64,000 nt of DNA from Planotetraspora mira (GTDB taxonomy: Bacteria; Actinomycetota; Actinomycetes; Streptosporangiales; Streptosporangiaceae): NCBI RefSeq assembly GCF_016863275.1, contig NZ_BOOO01000001.1, positions 1-64,000 on the forward strand. Direction: 5' to 3'. The position numbers and the translations under genes are program-made. Positions 43,531 to 52,452 of this stretch are shown here, piece after piece. The notes below the pieces were generated by a model, which was not told the DNA's origin, did not search any database, and saw only the letters and a list, made by a program, of their open reading frames with translations. Position 1 is the first letter of the stretch. Every line of letters starts with the position of its first letter.

Positions 43531-45687
43531 ATGTTCGGCACTCTGGGCAGGTTCGCCGGCAGGCGCCGCCGATGGATCATGGTGGGGACGCTGCTGCTGG
43601 TCGCGTTCGCGGCGGTCTGGGGAACCGGCGTCTTCGGCCGCCTCGGCGGCGGCGCCGGCTTCGACGACCCGGGCAGCCCGTCGGCGCACGCGGACAGGCT
43701 GCTCGCGGGACCGCTCGGCCGTCATGCCAACGATGTGGTCGTCCTCTATGAGAGCGACCGCCTCACGGTGGACGACCCGGCCTTCGCCGGCCCCGTTCAG
43801 CGGGCTCTGGAGAGCGTGCCCCGCGGCGACGTCACCCGGCTCGACTCCTACTGGTCGACGGGTTCCGCCTCGTACGTGTCCGAGGACAGGCGCGCGACGT
43901 ACGCCGCGGTGCAACTGCGGTCGGCGGACGACCAGGAGCGGGTCCTGCAGCTGAGGAAGATCCAGGACAGCTTCCGGGCCGACGGCCTCACGGTGCGGTT
44001 CGGGGGCGCCACGGCGATGACCGACCAGGTGAACAGGCTGACGCTGCGCGATCTGGCGATCGCGGAGGCCGTCTCGATACCGATCCTGCTGCTCCTGCTG
44101 GTCGTGATCTTCCGAAGTCTCCTGGCCGCCGCGCTTCCGCTGATCGTCGGTCTCACCGCGGCTCTCGGCTCGCTGGCGCTGCTCCGGTTCGTCACCTTCT
44201 TCACCGACATCTCGACCTTCGCCATCCAGGTCATCACGATCCTCGGCCTGGGCCTGGCCATCGACTACGCGCTGCTGGCCGTCACCCGGTTCCGCGAGGA
44301 GTTGTCGGCGGGCGCCACGGTGGAGACCGCGGTCGAACGGACAATGGCGACCGCCGGCCGTACCATCGCGTTCTCCGGCGCCGTGGTGGCCGTGTCCTTC
44401 GCGGGACTCACCCTGTTCCCGTCACGGTTCCTGTCGTCCATGGGCTACGCGGGCGCGGGCACCGTCCTCGTCGCCGTGCTCGCCTCGCTCACGGTGCTGC
44501 CCGCGCTGCTCACCGCCATGGGGTCGCGGCTCAACCCGGCCAGGATCAGGACCGCCGACCCGGCGTCCGGGCGGTGGTACCGCGTCGCCCACGCCGTCAT
44601 GCGGCGCCCGCTGCGGAACACCGTCGCCATCGTCGTCGTGCTCGGCGCCCTGGGCCTGCCGTTCCTCGGGGTGAACTGGGCGCGTCCCGGCGACTGGGTC
44701 CTGCCGTCGAGCGCCGACGCGCGGGTCGTCACCCAGGAGATGGCGGGGCGGTTCGCCGCCGACCCGGGCAAGCTGGTCACGGCCGTGGTCGAGTCGCCCC
44801 TGCCCGCCGGCCCGGCCGCCCTCGACGCCTACGCCGCCCGCCTGGACGCGGTGCCGGGGATCGAGGGGGCGGCCGTGACGGGGACCGCCGGCGGCCAGGC
44901 GAGGATCACCCTTGGATACTCGATGGACCCGATGTCCCGCGACGCCCGGCGGATGGTCGAGGACCTCCGCGCGGTCGCCCCGCCACAGGGGAGCACGACG
45001 TCGTTCACCGGCATGCCCGCCTCCCGGGCGGACATCGTCGACATGGTCATCTCACGGCTGCCGTGGATGGCGCTGTTCGCGACCGCGGTGTCGTTCGTGG
45101 TCCTGTTCCTGGCCCTCGGCTCCGTGGTGCTGCCGATCAAGTCGGTGCTGCTCAACCTGCTCTCACTGGGGGCCGCCTTCGGCGCGATCAAGCTCATCTT
45201 CCAGGACGGCCTGCTCGACGGCCTGTTGGGACTCGAAGCGGTCGGCGCGGTGGACGTGAACTTCCCCGTGCTGATCGTCGCGATCGCCTTCGGCCTCGCC
45301 GTGGACTACGAGGTGTTCCTGCTGTCACGGGTCAGGGAGGAGTACGACCGCACGGGTGACGTGGCGGAGTCGACGGCGCTCGGGCTGCAGCGGACCGCCC
45401 ACGTCATCACGAGCGCGGCCCTGCTGGTGGCCGTGGTGGTGGGCGGGTTCGCCCTGTCCGGCATCGCGTTCATGAAGATGGCCGGGGTGGGCCTGGTGAT
45501 CGCCGTGGTGGTGGACGCCTTCGTCGTGCGCGCCCTGCTCGTTCCCGCCACGATGCGGCTGCTCGGCCGGTGGGCGTGGTGGGCGCCCGCGCCGCTCGCC
45601 CGCTGGTGGCGCCGGCACGGGACGGACGGAGGCGGTCACGCGGCCCCTCCCGCCGCCAGGCCCGCCGAGGTCCCACGCCCGGCGTAG
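43531..45687 (+). CDS. MMPL-family (RND-type) transporter
   Basis: A 718-residue protein with the MMPL layout: a first helix (about 14-32), a large outside domain, a block of five helices (about 185-370, ITILGLGLAIDYALLAVTRFREEL), a second outside domain, and a last block of helices (about 510-690, VAIAFGLAVDYEVFLLSRVREEYDRTGD). The two GxxxDY motifs carry the proton-relay Asp-Tyr pairs. Such pumps export lipids, polyketides or drugs. AAGGAGG precedes the ATG. It is controlled, by position, by the divergent MerR protein and interrupts the tyrA-cmk-der order. Confidence 0.9.
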   Translation: MFGTLGRFAGRRRRWIMVGTLLLVAFAAVWGTGVFGRLGGGAGFDDPGSPSAHADRLLAGPLGRHANDVVVLYESDRLTVDDPAFAGPVQRALESVPRGDVTRLDSYWSTGSASYVSEDRRATYAAVQLRSADDQERVLQLRKIQDSFRADGLTVRFGGATAMTDQVNRLTLRDLAIAEAVSIPILLLLLVVIFRSLLAAALPLIVGLTAALGSLALLRFVTFFTDISTFAIQVITILGLGLAIDYALLAVTRFREELSAGATVETAVERTMATAGRTIAFSGAVVAVSFAGLTLFPSRFLSSMGYAGAGTVLVAVLASLTVLPALLTAMGSRLNPARIRTADPASGRWYRVAHAVMRRPLRNTVAIVVVLGALGLPFLGVNWARPGDWVLPSSADARVVTQEMAGRFAADPGKLVTAVVESPLPAGPAALDAYAARLDAVPGIEGAAVTGTAGGQARITLGYSMDPMSRDARRMVEDLRAVAPPQGSTTSFTGMPASRADIVDMVISRLPWMALFATAVSFVVLFLALGSVVLPIKSVLLNLLSLGAAFGAIKLIFQDGLLDGLLGLEAVGAVDVNFPVLIVAIAFGLAVDYEVFLLSRVREEYDRTGDVAESTALGLQRTAHVITSAALLVAVVVGGFALSGIAFMKMAGVGLVIAVVVDAFVVRALLVPATMRLLGRWAWWAPAPLARWWRRHGTDGGGHAAPPAARPAEVPRPA

Positions 45688-45720
45688 CTCGGGGACGGCC
45701 AGGGGCGGACGGCGCGAGGG

Positions 45721-46815
45721 TCAGACGGGCAGGTGCCAGCCACGCTCGCGCAGGCCGTCGGCCAGCGCGGCCGCCGCCTCCGGCTGGACGTACAGCTCCG
45801 CCGCGCCGAGAGGCAGTCCGGGAGCGTGCTCCAGCCGGATGTCCTCGATGTTGACACCGGTCTCCCCCGCCGCCTGCACGAGGCGGGCGAGCTCGCCGGG
45901 GCGGTCGCCGATGACGACCTGGACGACGGCGTACGTGCGGGCGGGGCCGCCGTGCTTGCCGGGGATCCTGCCGGTCCCGCGGACGCCGCGTTCGAGCAGT
46001 TCGGTGACTCCGCCGACGGCCGTGCCCTCACCCGCGAACGCGCGCAACGACCCGGCCACGGCGGAAAGGTCGGCCACCACGGCCTCCAGGACCTCGGCGA
46101 CCGGGACGGCGTTGCCCGCCAGGATCCCGGTCCACAACGACGGATCACCCGCCGCGATGCGCGTGACGTCCCGGACGCCCTGCCCGGACAGGCCGAGCGC
46201 GGTGTCCGACGCCTCCGAGAGCCGCGCGGCCACCGCCGCCGCGGTGACGTGCGGCGCGTGGGAGATGACCGCGACGGCCCGGTCGTGCTCCTCCGCGCCG
46301 ATCCGTACGGCGTTCCCGCCGCACAGCGTGACCAGCTCCTGGACCGTCTCCAGCGCCTCCGCTGTGTTCTCCGCCGACGGGCACAGGGCCCACGGTCGGC
46401 CGAGGAACAGGTCGGCTCGCGCGGCCGCGGGCCCCGACCGCTCCCGCCCCGCGAGGGGGTGCCCGGCCACGTAGGTCGACAGATCGCAGCCCAGCTGCAC
46501 GGCCTGGCCCAGCGGCAGGACCTTGACGCTGGCGACGTCGGTGTAGACCCTGGCCGCGTCGTTCTTCTGCAGGTCGAGCAGCTGCTGCGCGACGTACCGC
46601 GGGGGCACGGCGATGATCGCCAGGTCCACGGTGCGGTCGGACGGCCACTCCTCCCCCGCGCCGAGCTCCCGCGCGAGCCGTACGGCCGCGGCGTCGCGGT
46701 CGGCGAGGAAGACCCGCACCCCCCGCTGGCGGAGCGCGAGGGCGATCGATGTGCCGATCAGCCCGGTTCCGACGACGACAACGCTGCCGATCGTCGCACC
46801 CTCGATGGGAGTCAT
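45721..46815 (-). CDS. tyrA: Prephenate dehydrogenase with ACT domain
   Basis: A 364-residue enzyme of tyrosine synthesis, converting prephenate to 4-hydroxyphenylpyruvate with NAD+. The cofactor fold is VVVVGTGLIGTSIALALRQRGVRVFLADRD. Conserved parts are YVAGHPLAGRERSGPAAARADLF and ISHAPHVTAAAVAARL. The last 80 residues look like an ACT domain (VQVVIGDRPGELARLVQAAGETGVNIEDIRLEH), a likely site of tyrosine feedback. It follows the chorismate mutase gene, so the two steps from chorismate are adjacent. Confidence 0.94.
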   Translation of the reverse strand: MTPIEGATIGSVVVVGTGLIGTSIALALRQRGVRVFLADRDAAAVRLARELGAGEEWPSDRTVDLAIIAVPPRYVAQQLLDLQKNDAARVYTDVASVKVLPLGQAVQLGCDLSTYVAGHPLAGRERSGPAAARADLFLGRPWALCPSAENTAEALETVQELVTLCGGNAVRIGAEEHDRAVAVISHAPHVTAAAVAARLSEASDTALGLSGQGVRDVTRIAAGDPSLWTGILAGNAVPVAEVLEAVVADLSAVAGSLRAFAGEGTAVGGVTELLERGVRGTGRIPGKHGGPARTYAVVQVVIGDRPGELARLVQAAGETGVNIEDIRLEHAPGLPLGAAELYVQPEAAAALADGLRERGWHLPV

Positions 46816-46866
46816 GGTCCTCGTCGTCCTAGCGTGCCTTCTCGTCCGGGCGGACGGCCGCGCCGG

Positions 46867-47226
46867 TCACTGGGCGATGTCCACCCGCAGGGCGACCGCG
46901 CCCCGCAGGTACACGTGCTGGATGTCCTGGCGGGGGCGGTCGGTCTCCACGTGAGCCATCAGGCGCACCACCCGCGGCAGCGCGCCCGGCACGGCGATCT
47001 CCGAGGCGCACAGCAGGGGCACATCGTGGAACCCCAGCTTGCGCGCCGCGAGAGCGGGGAACTCCGCGGTCAGGTCAGGCGTCGCCGTGAAGATCACACT
47101 GATGACGTCGTCGGTCGTGAGCCTGTTGCGCTCCATCACCGCGGTCACCAGCTCGGTCGTCCCCGCGATGATCGAGTTCCGATCGTCGCCGTCGACCTGG
47201 ATGGCTCCGCGGACGGCCCGGACCAT
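46867..47226 (-). CDS. aroH: Chorismate mutase, AroH type
   Basis: A 119-residue monofunctional enzyme of the trimeric AroH fold. It shows VRAVRGAIQVDGDDRNSIIAGTTELV, ISVIFTATPDLTAEFPALAARKLGF, VPLLCASEIAVPGALPRVVRLMAHVET and the C-terminal HVYLRGAVALR. The active-site arginines and Glu of the family appear present. It converts chorismate to prephenate for the tyrA product next to it. Confidence 0.93.
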   Translation of the reverse strand: MVRAVRGAIQVDGDDRNSIIAGTTELVTAVMERNRLTTDDVISVIFTATPDLTAEFPALAARKLGFHDVPLLCASEIAVPGALPRVVRLMAHVETDRPRQDIQHVYLRGAVALRVDIAQ

Positions 47227-47338
47227 GTCGTTCCCCTCCCACCAGTCTGGAGAGACGGGCGCGGTCCACCGCGCCCATCACTGTGACCTCCCAGGACATT
47301 GTGCCCGACTCGCGAAGTTCGCCGCCGGACGGGCCAGG

Positions 47339-49513
47339 TTAGAGGCCCACCGCCGAGTAGAGGTCGCCGACCTCCTGGACGGTCAGCGTCCGGATCGTGC
47401 CCGGCTTGAGACGGCCCAGCTTGACCGGGCCGAACTCGATGCGGGCCAGGTCGATCACCCGGTGACCGGACGCCTCGAGCAGCCGCCTGACGATGTGCTT
47501 GCGCCCCTCGTGCAGGATGATCTCGACGAGCGCCTGCTGGCCGTGCTCCTGGACGATGTTGAACTCGTCGACCTTGGCCAGGCCGTCCTCGAGCTCGATG
47601 CCCTTGCGGAGCACCCGGTGCAGGTCGCGCGGGACGGGACCGGGAACCTTGGCCCAGTACTTCTTCTGCACGCCGTAACTCGGGTGGGTCAGGCGGTGCG
47701 CCAGCTCCCCGTCGTTGGTGAACAGCAGCAGGCCCTCGGTCTCGGTGTCCAGCCGTCCCACGTGGAACAGCCGCGTGGTGAGGTCCTGGACGTAGTCCTG
47801 GAGGCACGGACGGCCGTCCGGGTCCTCCATCGTGCTCACGACGCCGATCGGCTTGTTCAGCGCGTAGTAGACGAGCTCGGGCGAGGTCGGAATGCGCTTG
47901 CCGTCGACGTGGATGACCTGCTTGACCGGGTCGACCCGCGCCCCGAACCTGCGGACCACCTGGCCGTCGACCGTGACTCTGCCGTCGCCGATCATCTCCT
48001 CGCAGGCGCGGCGGCTGGCGATGCCGGCCTGGGCGAGGACCTTCTGCAGCCGCTCGCCGCCCGGCACCTCTGTGGTGTCGCGCTCGTCGACGTAGTCCTT
48101 GTCGTAGAAGTCCGGGTCGCGCAGCGGCTGCCGGGAGGTCTTGAACGGGTTGTCGCCGGCCTTCCCCGCCCCGCCACCGCGGGCTCCTCCCGCAGGGGCG
48201 CCACCCCGTGTTCCGTACGGCTTGGCCTCGGGCCTGCCCCCGCGCGGCGCACCGGAGCCTCCACCACGCAGGTCACGGCGCGAGCTGTCCCTGCCGAAAC
48301 GGCCTCGCGAGCCGCCACGCTCGGCGCCACCGGTCCGGCCGGCGCCGTCACGGCGAGCACCCTCACCGCGAGCACCCTGACCGCGAGCACCGTCACCGCC
48401 GATCGTCTGAACGTCGTCGGACCGGTCGTCCTTACGGCCATATCCGGTGCGGGCGCCACCGCGGTCGGCGCGGAATGCCGGCCTGCCCTGTGCGGAGGGG
48501 CGGCCGTCGTCACGCCGGTCACCACGCCAGTCACGCTGGTCACGTCCGCCGTCCCGGCTGTCCGCACGGGCGTCGTCGCGACGCGGGGCGTAGCCGCGGT
48601 CGTCGCGGCCGCGGTCGGATCCGCGATCAGACGCGCCAGGACCACGGTTGAAGCCGCGGTCGGACGGGCCCGACCCACGGCCGAAGCCACGGTCATCGCG
48701 CCCACGATCAGACCCACCAGAACCACGATTGAAGCCACGGTCAGACGGACCAGACCCACGGCTGAAACCACGATCATCGCGCCCACGATCAGACGCGCCA
48801 GGACCACGGCCGAAGCCGCGGTCGGACGCACCGGACCCACGACTGAAACCACGATCGGACGCACCGGACCCACGATTGAAACCACGATCGGACGGGCCAG
48901 ACCCACGGCCGAAGCCACGATCATCGCGCCCACGATCAGACCCACCAGAACCACGATTGAAACCACGGTCAGACGGACCAGACCCACGGCTGAAACCACG
49001 GTCAGACGGGCCCGACCCACGGCCGAAGCCGGAGCCACGGCTGAAACCGCGGTCGTCGCTCCGTCCGCCCCGGTCGTCCGGGCGGCGCTCGCCGCGTTCC
49101 GAGCGAGTGTCATCCGGCCGGCCGTACCCGCCGCGTGAACCGCCGCGGTCGGCTCGGAAGGAGTCGCGGTCGCCGCTCCTGAAGCGGTCCCGGTCGCCGC
49201 CGGGCCTGCCGTACGAGCCGCCGGAGCCGCCCCGGTCACCTGTGTCGCCGGAGCGGGGGCCTCCGTCCCGGCGGGATCCGGCGTCCGGCCGGTAGCCGGA
49301 ACCGGCGTCCGAGCGGGAGCCTCCGCGCCTGTCGCCCTGGGGACGACCCTGAGATCCGCTCCGGAATCCGCCGCCCGATCCGCTTCTGGGCGAGTCTCCC
49401 GACCCTCTTCTCGCGTCTCCGGCACCGCGACCGGACCCGCCGGTTCCTCCGCGCTGACCGGTGTTCCGGCTTCGACCGCGTCCATCACCGGACGGGGTAG
49501 GCCTGCTGTTCAC
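47339..49513 (-). CDS. rluB: RluB-type pseudouridine synthase with a very long repetitive N-terminus
   Basis: A 724-residue protein. Only about the last 250 residues are the enzyme: an S4 domain from about 478 (GERLQKVLAQAGIASRRACEEMI) and the RsuA/RluB catalytic domain with the active Asp in HVGRLDTETEGLLLFTNDGELAHRLTHPSYG. The first 470 residues are Gly, Arg, Ser and Asp-rich, with repeated SDRGF(S/N/G)RGSG units at about 150-305. Actinobacterial RluB often has a charged extension, but this is long. It modifies 23S rRNA; the RGG-like tail may bind RNA. GTG 49513 overlaps the scpB stop. Confidence 0.92.
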   Translation of the reverse strand: MNSRPTPSGDGRGRSRNTGQRGGTGGSGRGAGDARRGSGDSPRSGSGGGFRSGSQGRPQGDRRGGSRSDAGSGYRPDAGSRRDGGPRSGDTGDRGGSGGSYGRPGGDRDRFRSGDRDSFRADRGGSRGGYGRPDDTRSERGERRPDDRGGRSDDRGFSRGSGFGRGSGPSDRGFSRGSGPSDRGFNRGSGGSDRGRDDRGFGRGSGPSDRGFNRGSGASDRGFSRGSGASDRGFGRGPGASDRGRDDRGFSRGSGPSDRGFNRGSGGSDRGRDDRGFGRGSGPSDRGFNRGPGASDRGSDRGRDDRGYAPRRDDARADSRDGGRDQRDWRGDRRDDGRPSAQGRPAFRADRGGARTGYGRKDDRSDDVQTIGGDGARGQGARGEGARRDGAGRTGGAERGGSRGRFGRDSSRRDLRGGGSGAPRGGRPEAKPYGTRGGAPAGGARGGGAGKAGDNPFKTSRQPLRDPDFYDKDYVDERDTTEVPGGERLQKVLAQAGIASRRACEEMIGDGRVTVDGQVVRRFGARVDPVKQVIHVDGKRIPTSPELVYYALNKPIGVVSTMEDPDGRPCLQDYVQDLTTRLFHVGRLDTETEGLLLFTNDGELAHRLTHPSYGVQKKYWAKVPGPVPRDLHRVLRKGIELEDGLAKVDEFNIVQEHGQQALVEIILHEGRKHIVRRLLEASGHRVIDLARIEFGPVKLGRLKPGTIRTLTVQEVGDLYSAVGL
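48600..49060 (-). repeat. Degenerate tandem repeats encoding RG-rich segments of RluB
   Basis: Units of about 30-48 bases repeat many times within the rluB N-terminus, each encoding variants of SDRGFNRGSG with RGRDD linkers. Similarity at the DNA level is high, so the tract probably expands and contracts by slippage or recombination. Confidence 0.8.
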
Positions 49514-50220
49514 TTCTGCTCCTCTAGGGTTTCCACGTTGTCCGGGAGGAAGGGGGCGAGTTCAGGAAGCTCTCCGAGCTCCTTCAGCCCCAGTCTCTCC
49601 AGGAAGTAACTGGTCGTCCGGTAGAGCACTGCCTGGCTCTCCGGGTCGACCCCGGCCTCTTCGACGAGGCCTCGCGCGAGCAGCGTCCGCATGACGCCGT
49701 CGCTGCTCACACCACGGACTGCCGCCACCCTGGCTCGGCTCACCGGTTGCCGGTAGGCCACCACGGCGAGCGTCTCCAGCGCGGCCTGGGTCAGCCGGGC
49801 CTGCTGGCCGTCCCTGACGAACCGCTCCACCAGCGCAGCACACTCCGCGCGCGTGTAGAAGCGCCAGCCGCCCGCCACTTCCCGGAGGTCGAAACCCCTT
49901 CCGGCGGCGGTGTATTCCGCGGACAGTTCGCGCAGCGCCGTAGTGATCTCGTTCGTCGGACGCTCCAGGACCTGGGCGAGCGTGACGTCGGCCACGGGCT
50001 CGTCGACCACCATGAGGATCGACTCGAGCGCCATGCTGAGGCTCGGCCCCGTGCCGGCGGAGTCCTGGTCGTCCCCGGGCGCCCCTGGGGCCTCGTCCGG
50101 CTCCTCCAGAACGTTCTCGACCGGGCTCTGGACGTCACCGACCACGCCGGGAGCGCCGTCGGGCTCGTCCGGCACGTTCGCCTCGCGGCCGACGGGGTCG
50201 GGGGCGTCGCTGCGTTCCAT
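49510..50220 (-). CDS. scpB: Segregation and condensation protein ScpB
   Basis: A protein of about 236 residues. The first 55 are acidic and Pro/Gly-rich. The winged-helix core follows: LSMALESILMVVDEPVADVTLAQVLERPTNEITTALRELSAEY, then ALETLAVVAYRQPVSRARVAAVRGVSSDGVMRTLLARGLVEE, YRTTSYFLERLGL. ScpB binds SMC with ScpA. The start is uncertain: ATG 50220 has GAGGAG close by (two bases), while in-frame ATGs up to 50292 have none. It overlaps rluB, so translation is coupled. Confidence 0.9.
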   Translation of the reverse strand: MERSDAPDPVGREANVPDEPDGAPGVVGDVQSPVENVLEEPDEAPGAPGDDQDSAGTGPSLSMALESILMVVDEPVADVTLAQVLERPTNEITTALRELSAEYTAAGRGFDLREVAGGWRFYTRAECAALVERFVRDGQQARLTQAALETLAVVAYRQPVSRARVAAVRGVSSDGVMRTLLARGLVEEAGVDPESQAVLYRTTSYFLERLGLKELGELPELAPFLPDNVETLEEQK

Positions 50221-50307
50221 AACTCCTCGTTCGTCGTTCCGGAGGTCCACCGTGTTCATCATGTCCATCGTGCCGCGGCCCGCCCTGATCATCCTGCCGT
50301 GGCTCGC

Positions 50308-50328
50308 CCCTCGACGTCCTGTCGAGGG
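50308..50328. repeat. Hairpin between scpA and scpB, flanked by CCCTGATCAT copies
   Basis: CCCTCGAC and GTCGAGGG with a five-base loop. CCCTGATCATC lies on both sides (50283 and 50333). The gap is about 225 bases in an otherwise tight operon. Confidence 0.5.
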
Positions 50329-50446
50329 CTCACCCTGATCATCGTGCGGCGCGTCCTGTGCTCATCGTGCCGGAGGATCGCCGTCCTCGTCGCGATCGTC
50401 GTCCGGAGAGCCGATGCGGAGCCCGCGTGCGCCCGATCCTCCCGGG

Positions 50447-51325
50447 TCATTCATCCGGCCCGTCGGCGGCCTTTTCGTCCCCGGCTTCGCCGGTGCCGCC
50501 GCCCTTGCCCTCGTCGTAGTCGTCCCCGACGGAGACGTCGCCGTCGTCTGCGCCCGTCCACGTCACGTAGAGGTCGCCCAGGGGCTCGAGTTGCTCGAAG
50601 GAGACCGCGGCCTCCCGGAAGAGCTCCAGGACGGCCAGGAAGCGGGCGACGGTCTCCCACGTCCCCGCGGAGTCGGCCGTCAGCGCCCGGAAGGTGGCCT
50701 TCTTCACCCGCCTCAGCCGCTCGACAAGGATAGCGGCCTGCTCGCGCACGCTGGCGAGCGGTTGGTACATGTGGCTCACCGAGACGGACGGCGGCGCCTT
50801 GGGCGTGAACGCCCTCGCCGCGATCTTCGCCAGCTGCTCGGGCCCGATGCCGAGGACGAGCTCGGGCAGCAGGTCGGCGAACCGTTTCTCCATGGGCACG
50901 GCACGCGGGAACCGCAGAGCCTCCTCCGCCATCCGGCCGGAGAAGATCTTGGCGACCTCCTTGTACGCCCGGTACTGGAGGAGGCGGGCGAACAGCAGGT
51001 CACGGGCCTCGAGCAGGGCGAGGTCCTCCTCGTCCTCCACCTCGCCGGTGGGCAGGAGCCTGGCCGCCTTCAGGTCGAGCAGCGTCGCCGCGACGAGAAG
51101 GAAGTGGCTGGTCTGATCGAGGTCCCACTCCGGGCCCCGTGACCGGATGTACGCGATGAACTCGTCGGTGACCTTGTGCAGGGACACCTCGGTGATGTCG
51201 AGCTTGTGCTTGGAGATCAGGCCGAGCAGCAGGTCGAACGGGCCCTCGAAGACGTCCAGATGCACCTGGAAGCCTTCCTGCGCCGGGCTCTCCCGCTCGG
51301 TCTCCTGCTCGATCACGCCTCTCAT
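50447..51325 (-). CDS. scpA: Segregation and condensation protein ScpA
   Basis: A 292-residue kleisin. It begins FQVHLDVFEGPFDLLLGLISKHKLDITEVSLHKVTDEFIAYI (N-terminal SMC-binding part), continues LVAATLLDLKAARLLP, and has the C-terminal winged helix FLAVLELFREAAVSFEQLEPLGDLYVTW. The last 35 residues are an acidic tail. It connects the SMC heads in chromosome condensation. It is the first gene of scpA-scpB-rluB-aroH-tyrA here, since parA is separated by an insertion. Confidence 0.94.
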   Translation of the reverse strand: MRGVIEQETERESPAQEGFQVHLDVFEGPFDLLLGLISKHKLDITEVSLHKVTDEFIAYIRSRGPEWDLDQTSHFLLVAATLLDLKAARLLPTGEVEDEEDLALLEARDLLFARLLQYRAYKEVAKIFSGRMAEEALRFPRAVPMEKRFADLLPELVLGIGPEQLAKIAARAFTPKAPPSVSVSHMYQPLASVREQAAILVERLRRVKKATFRALTADSAGTWETVARFLAVLELFREAAVSFEQLEPLGDLYVTWTGADDGDVSVGDDYDEGKGGGTGEAGDEKAADGPDE

Positions 51326-51771
51326 TGTCCCTCACACGGGGGACCGCTGCCGGAGGCCTGGGGAATCCGTCTCCACGGCCTGCACCGGCCGAAAAACTTT
51401 CCCTTTCACGACCAACAACTCCATGCGGGTTATTCAGACATCTCATCACTGGATAAAAAGACCAGAACTCGCCAAATCCGGCTCATTGCCGGGCTCCGAT
51501 AGGCCTTAAATCAGTAGTACACTCCTTTAATTGACATAATGGGAGTGACATCCTCTTATAATGAATTAAGACTTGCGACTCAAGCATTCTCCACGGAAAG
51601 CGCCGAGCAAACTCGAATAATTTGGACAATTTCTCATCGTTGACGAACCCATTTATGCCCTGTTAACGAAGAAGGCGCATTGTCGCGACTATGGCCGGAT
51701 ACCCCTTGTTCGCAGCCGCTGTAGCGGTTCATGGATTTGATTCTCTCGAATCACGAACGACATGGAACGCG
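51326..51771. other. AT-rich intergenic region upstream of the collagen-like gene
   Basis: About 450 bases with clearly lower GC than the surroundings, especially 51410-51690. It contains a near-consensus promoter but no convincing gene. It lies between divergent scpA and the collagen-like gene and marks one edge of the insertion in the parA-scpA order. Confidence 0.6.
51531..51562 (+). promoter_or_regulatory. Near-consensus sigma-70 promoter
   Basis: TTGACA at 51531 and TATAAT at 51557 match the consensus, but the spacer is 20 bases; TCTTAT at 51554 would give 17. It would yield a leader of about 200 bases before the collagen-like gene. Confidence 0.5.
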
Positions 51772-52149
51772 ATGACTTCTAGTAGTTACAGGCGCGCTTC
51801 CACTCCTGGTTCCGGTAGGAGCATCCGGGCGTTGGGGGTCGCGACGACGGCAATCGGCGCAATTCTTGCTCTCTCATGCCAGACACCGGCGAGTGCCGTA
51901 ATCAGCGCGCAAGGCGCGATTTCCCTCCAGTCACGAGGTGACTTCGATAACCCTCGCGCAGCGCGCAACGTCATTCGTATTGCCGAAAGTTCACGGCATC
52001 TGACCCGAATGCTCGACGACGAAGACGACGGATGCAACAGGCGGCGCTGCAGGGGCGGCGACGGTTTCGACGGCGGCGGCGCGAGAGGCCCGCAGGGCCC
52101 GCCCGGGCCACGCGGCCCCGGCGGTCCGCAGGGTCCCGGCGGCCCGTGA
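51772..52149 (+). CDS. Exported collagen-like protein, probably frameshifted at its end
   Basis: A 125-residue product starting MTSSSYRR. A signal peptide (about 15-42, GVATTAIGAILALS, then PASA) precedes a region with DFDNPRAARNVIRIAESSRHLTRML. A Gly-X-Y tract ends the frame (GPQGPPGPRGPGGPQGPGGP). The stop TGA comes directly after the tract. One base inserted in the last CCC would join it to the next frame (VTVETSTGQIAQTVC ... NHTPPL, stop at 52307). The ATG at 51772 has only a weak site. Function is unknown; a cell-surface or spore-associated role is possible. Confidence 0.55.
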   Translation: MTSSSYRRASTPGSGRSIRALGVATTAIGAILALSCQTPASAVISAQGAISLQSRGDFDNPRAARNVIRIAESSRHLTRMLDDEDDGCNRRRCRGGDGFDGGGARGPQGPPGPRGPGGPQGPGGP

Positions 52150-52307
52150 CGGTGGAGACCTCGACCGGTCAGATCGCGCAGACGGTGTGTGCGATCGGCA
52201 TCCCGACCCCGGTTCTCGGTGGCTTCTTCGCCCCCGGGGCGCCCGGTGGGCCTCCGGCGTACCCGGCGAACTGCACGGCCTTCGTGAATCACACGCCGCC
52301 ACTCTGA
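52146..52307 (+). pseudogene. Probable C-terminal continuation of the collagen-like protein in another frame
   Basis: A 53-residue frame beginning at a GTG that overlaps the preceding stop. It reads VTVETSTGQIAQTVCAIGIP, a Gly/Pro-rich middle, and CTAFVNHTPPL. It has two cysteines and balanced composition. No ribosome binding site precedes it other than GC-rich repeat sequence, so I read it as the displaced end of the upstream gene. It could also be reached by -1 frameshifting. Confidence 0.45.
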
Positions 52308-52356
52308 GTTCGTCAGAACATGAACAGTGCCGCGCCGGGCGACAGCCCAGCACGGC

Positions 52357-52377
52357 ACTCGCCGTTTCACGGCGAGT
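52357..52377. terminator. Hairpin between the collagen-like gene and hxlR
   Basis: ACTCGCCGT and ACGGCGAGT form a perfect nine-base stem with a three-base loop between two converging genes. Confidence 0.65.
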
Positions 52378-52452
52378 CACGACACCGGTCCACAGCGGAA
52401 CACGACACCGGCGGAAACTCAGTCACGGCGATCTCCGGAGGAACCGGGTCGC

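Noticed and set aside
47039-49138. Threonine/alanine-rich plus-strand frame opposite rluB
   Set aside because: It mirrors the repeats of the rluB N-terminus; the S4 and catalytic domains on the minus strand show which frame is real.
50283-50343. Isolated units of the 53-bp repeat family
   Set aside because: They share TGATCAT only; the rest of the core is absent and the distance between copies is 50, not 53.
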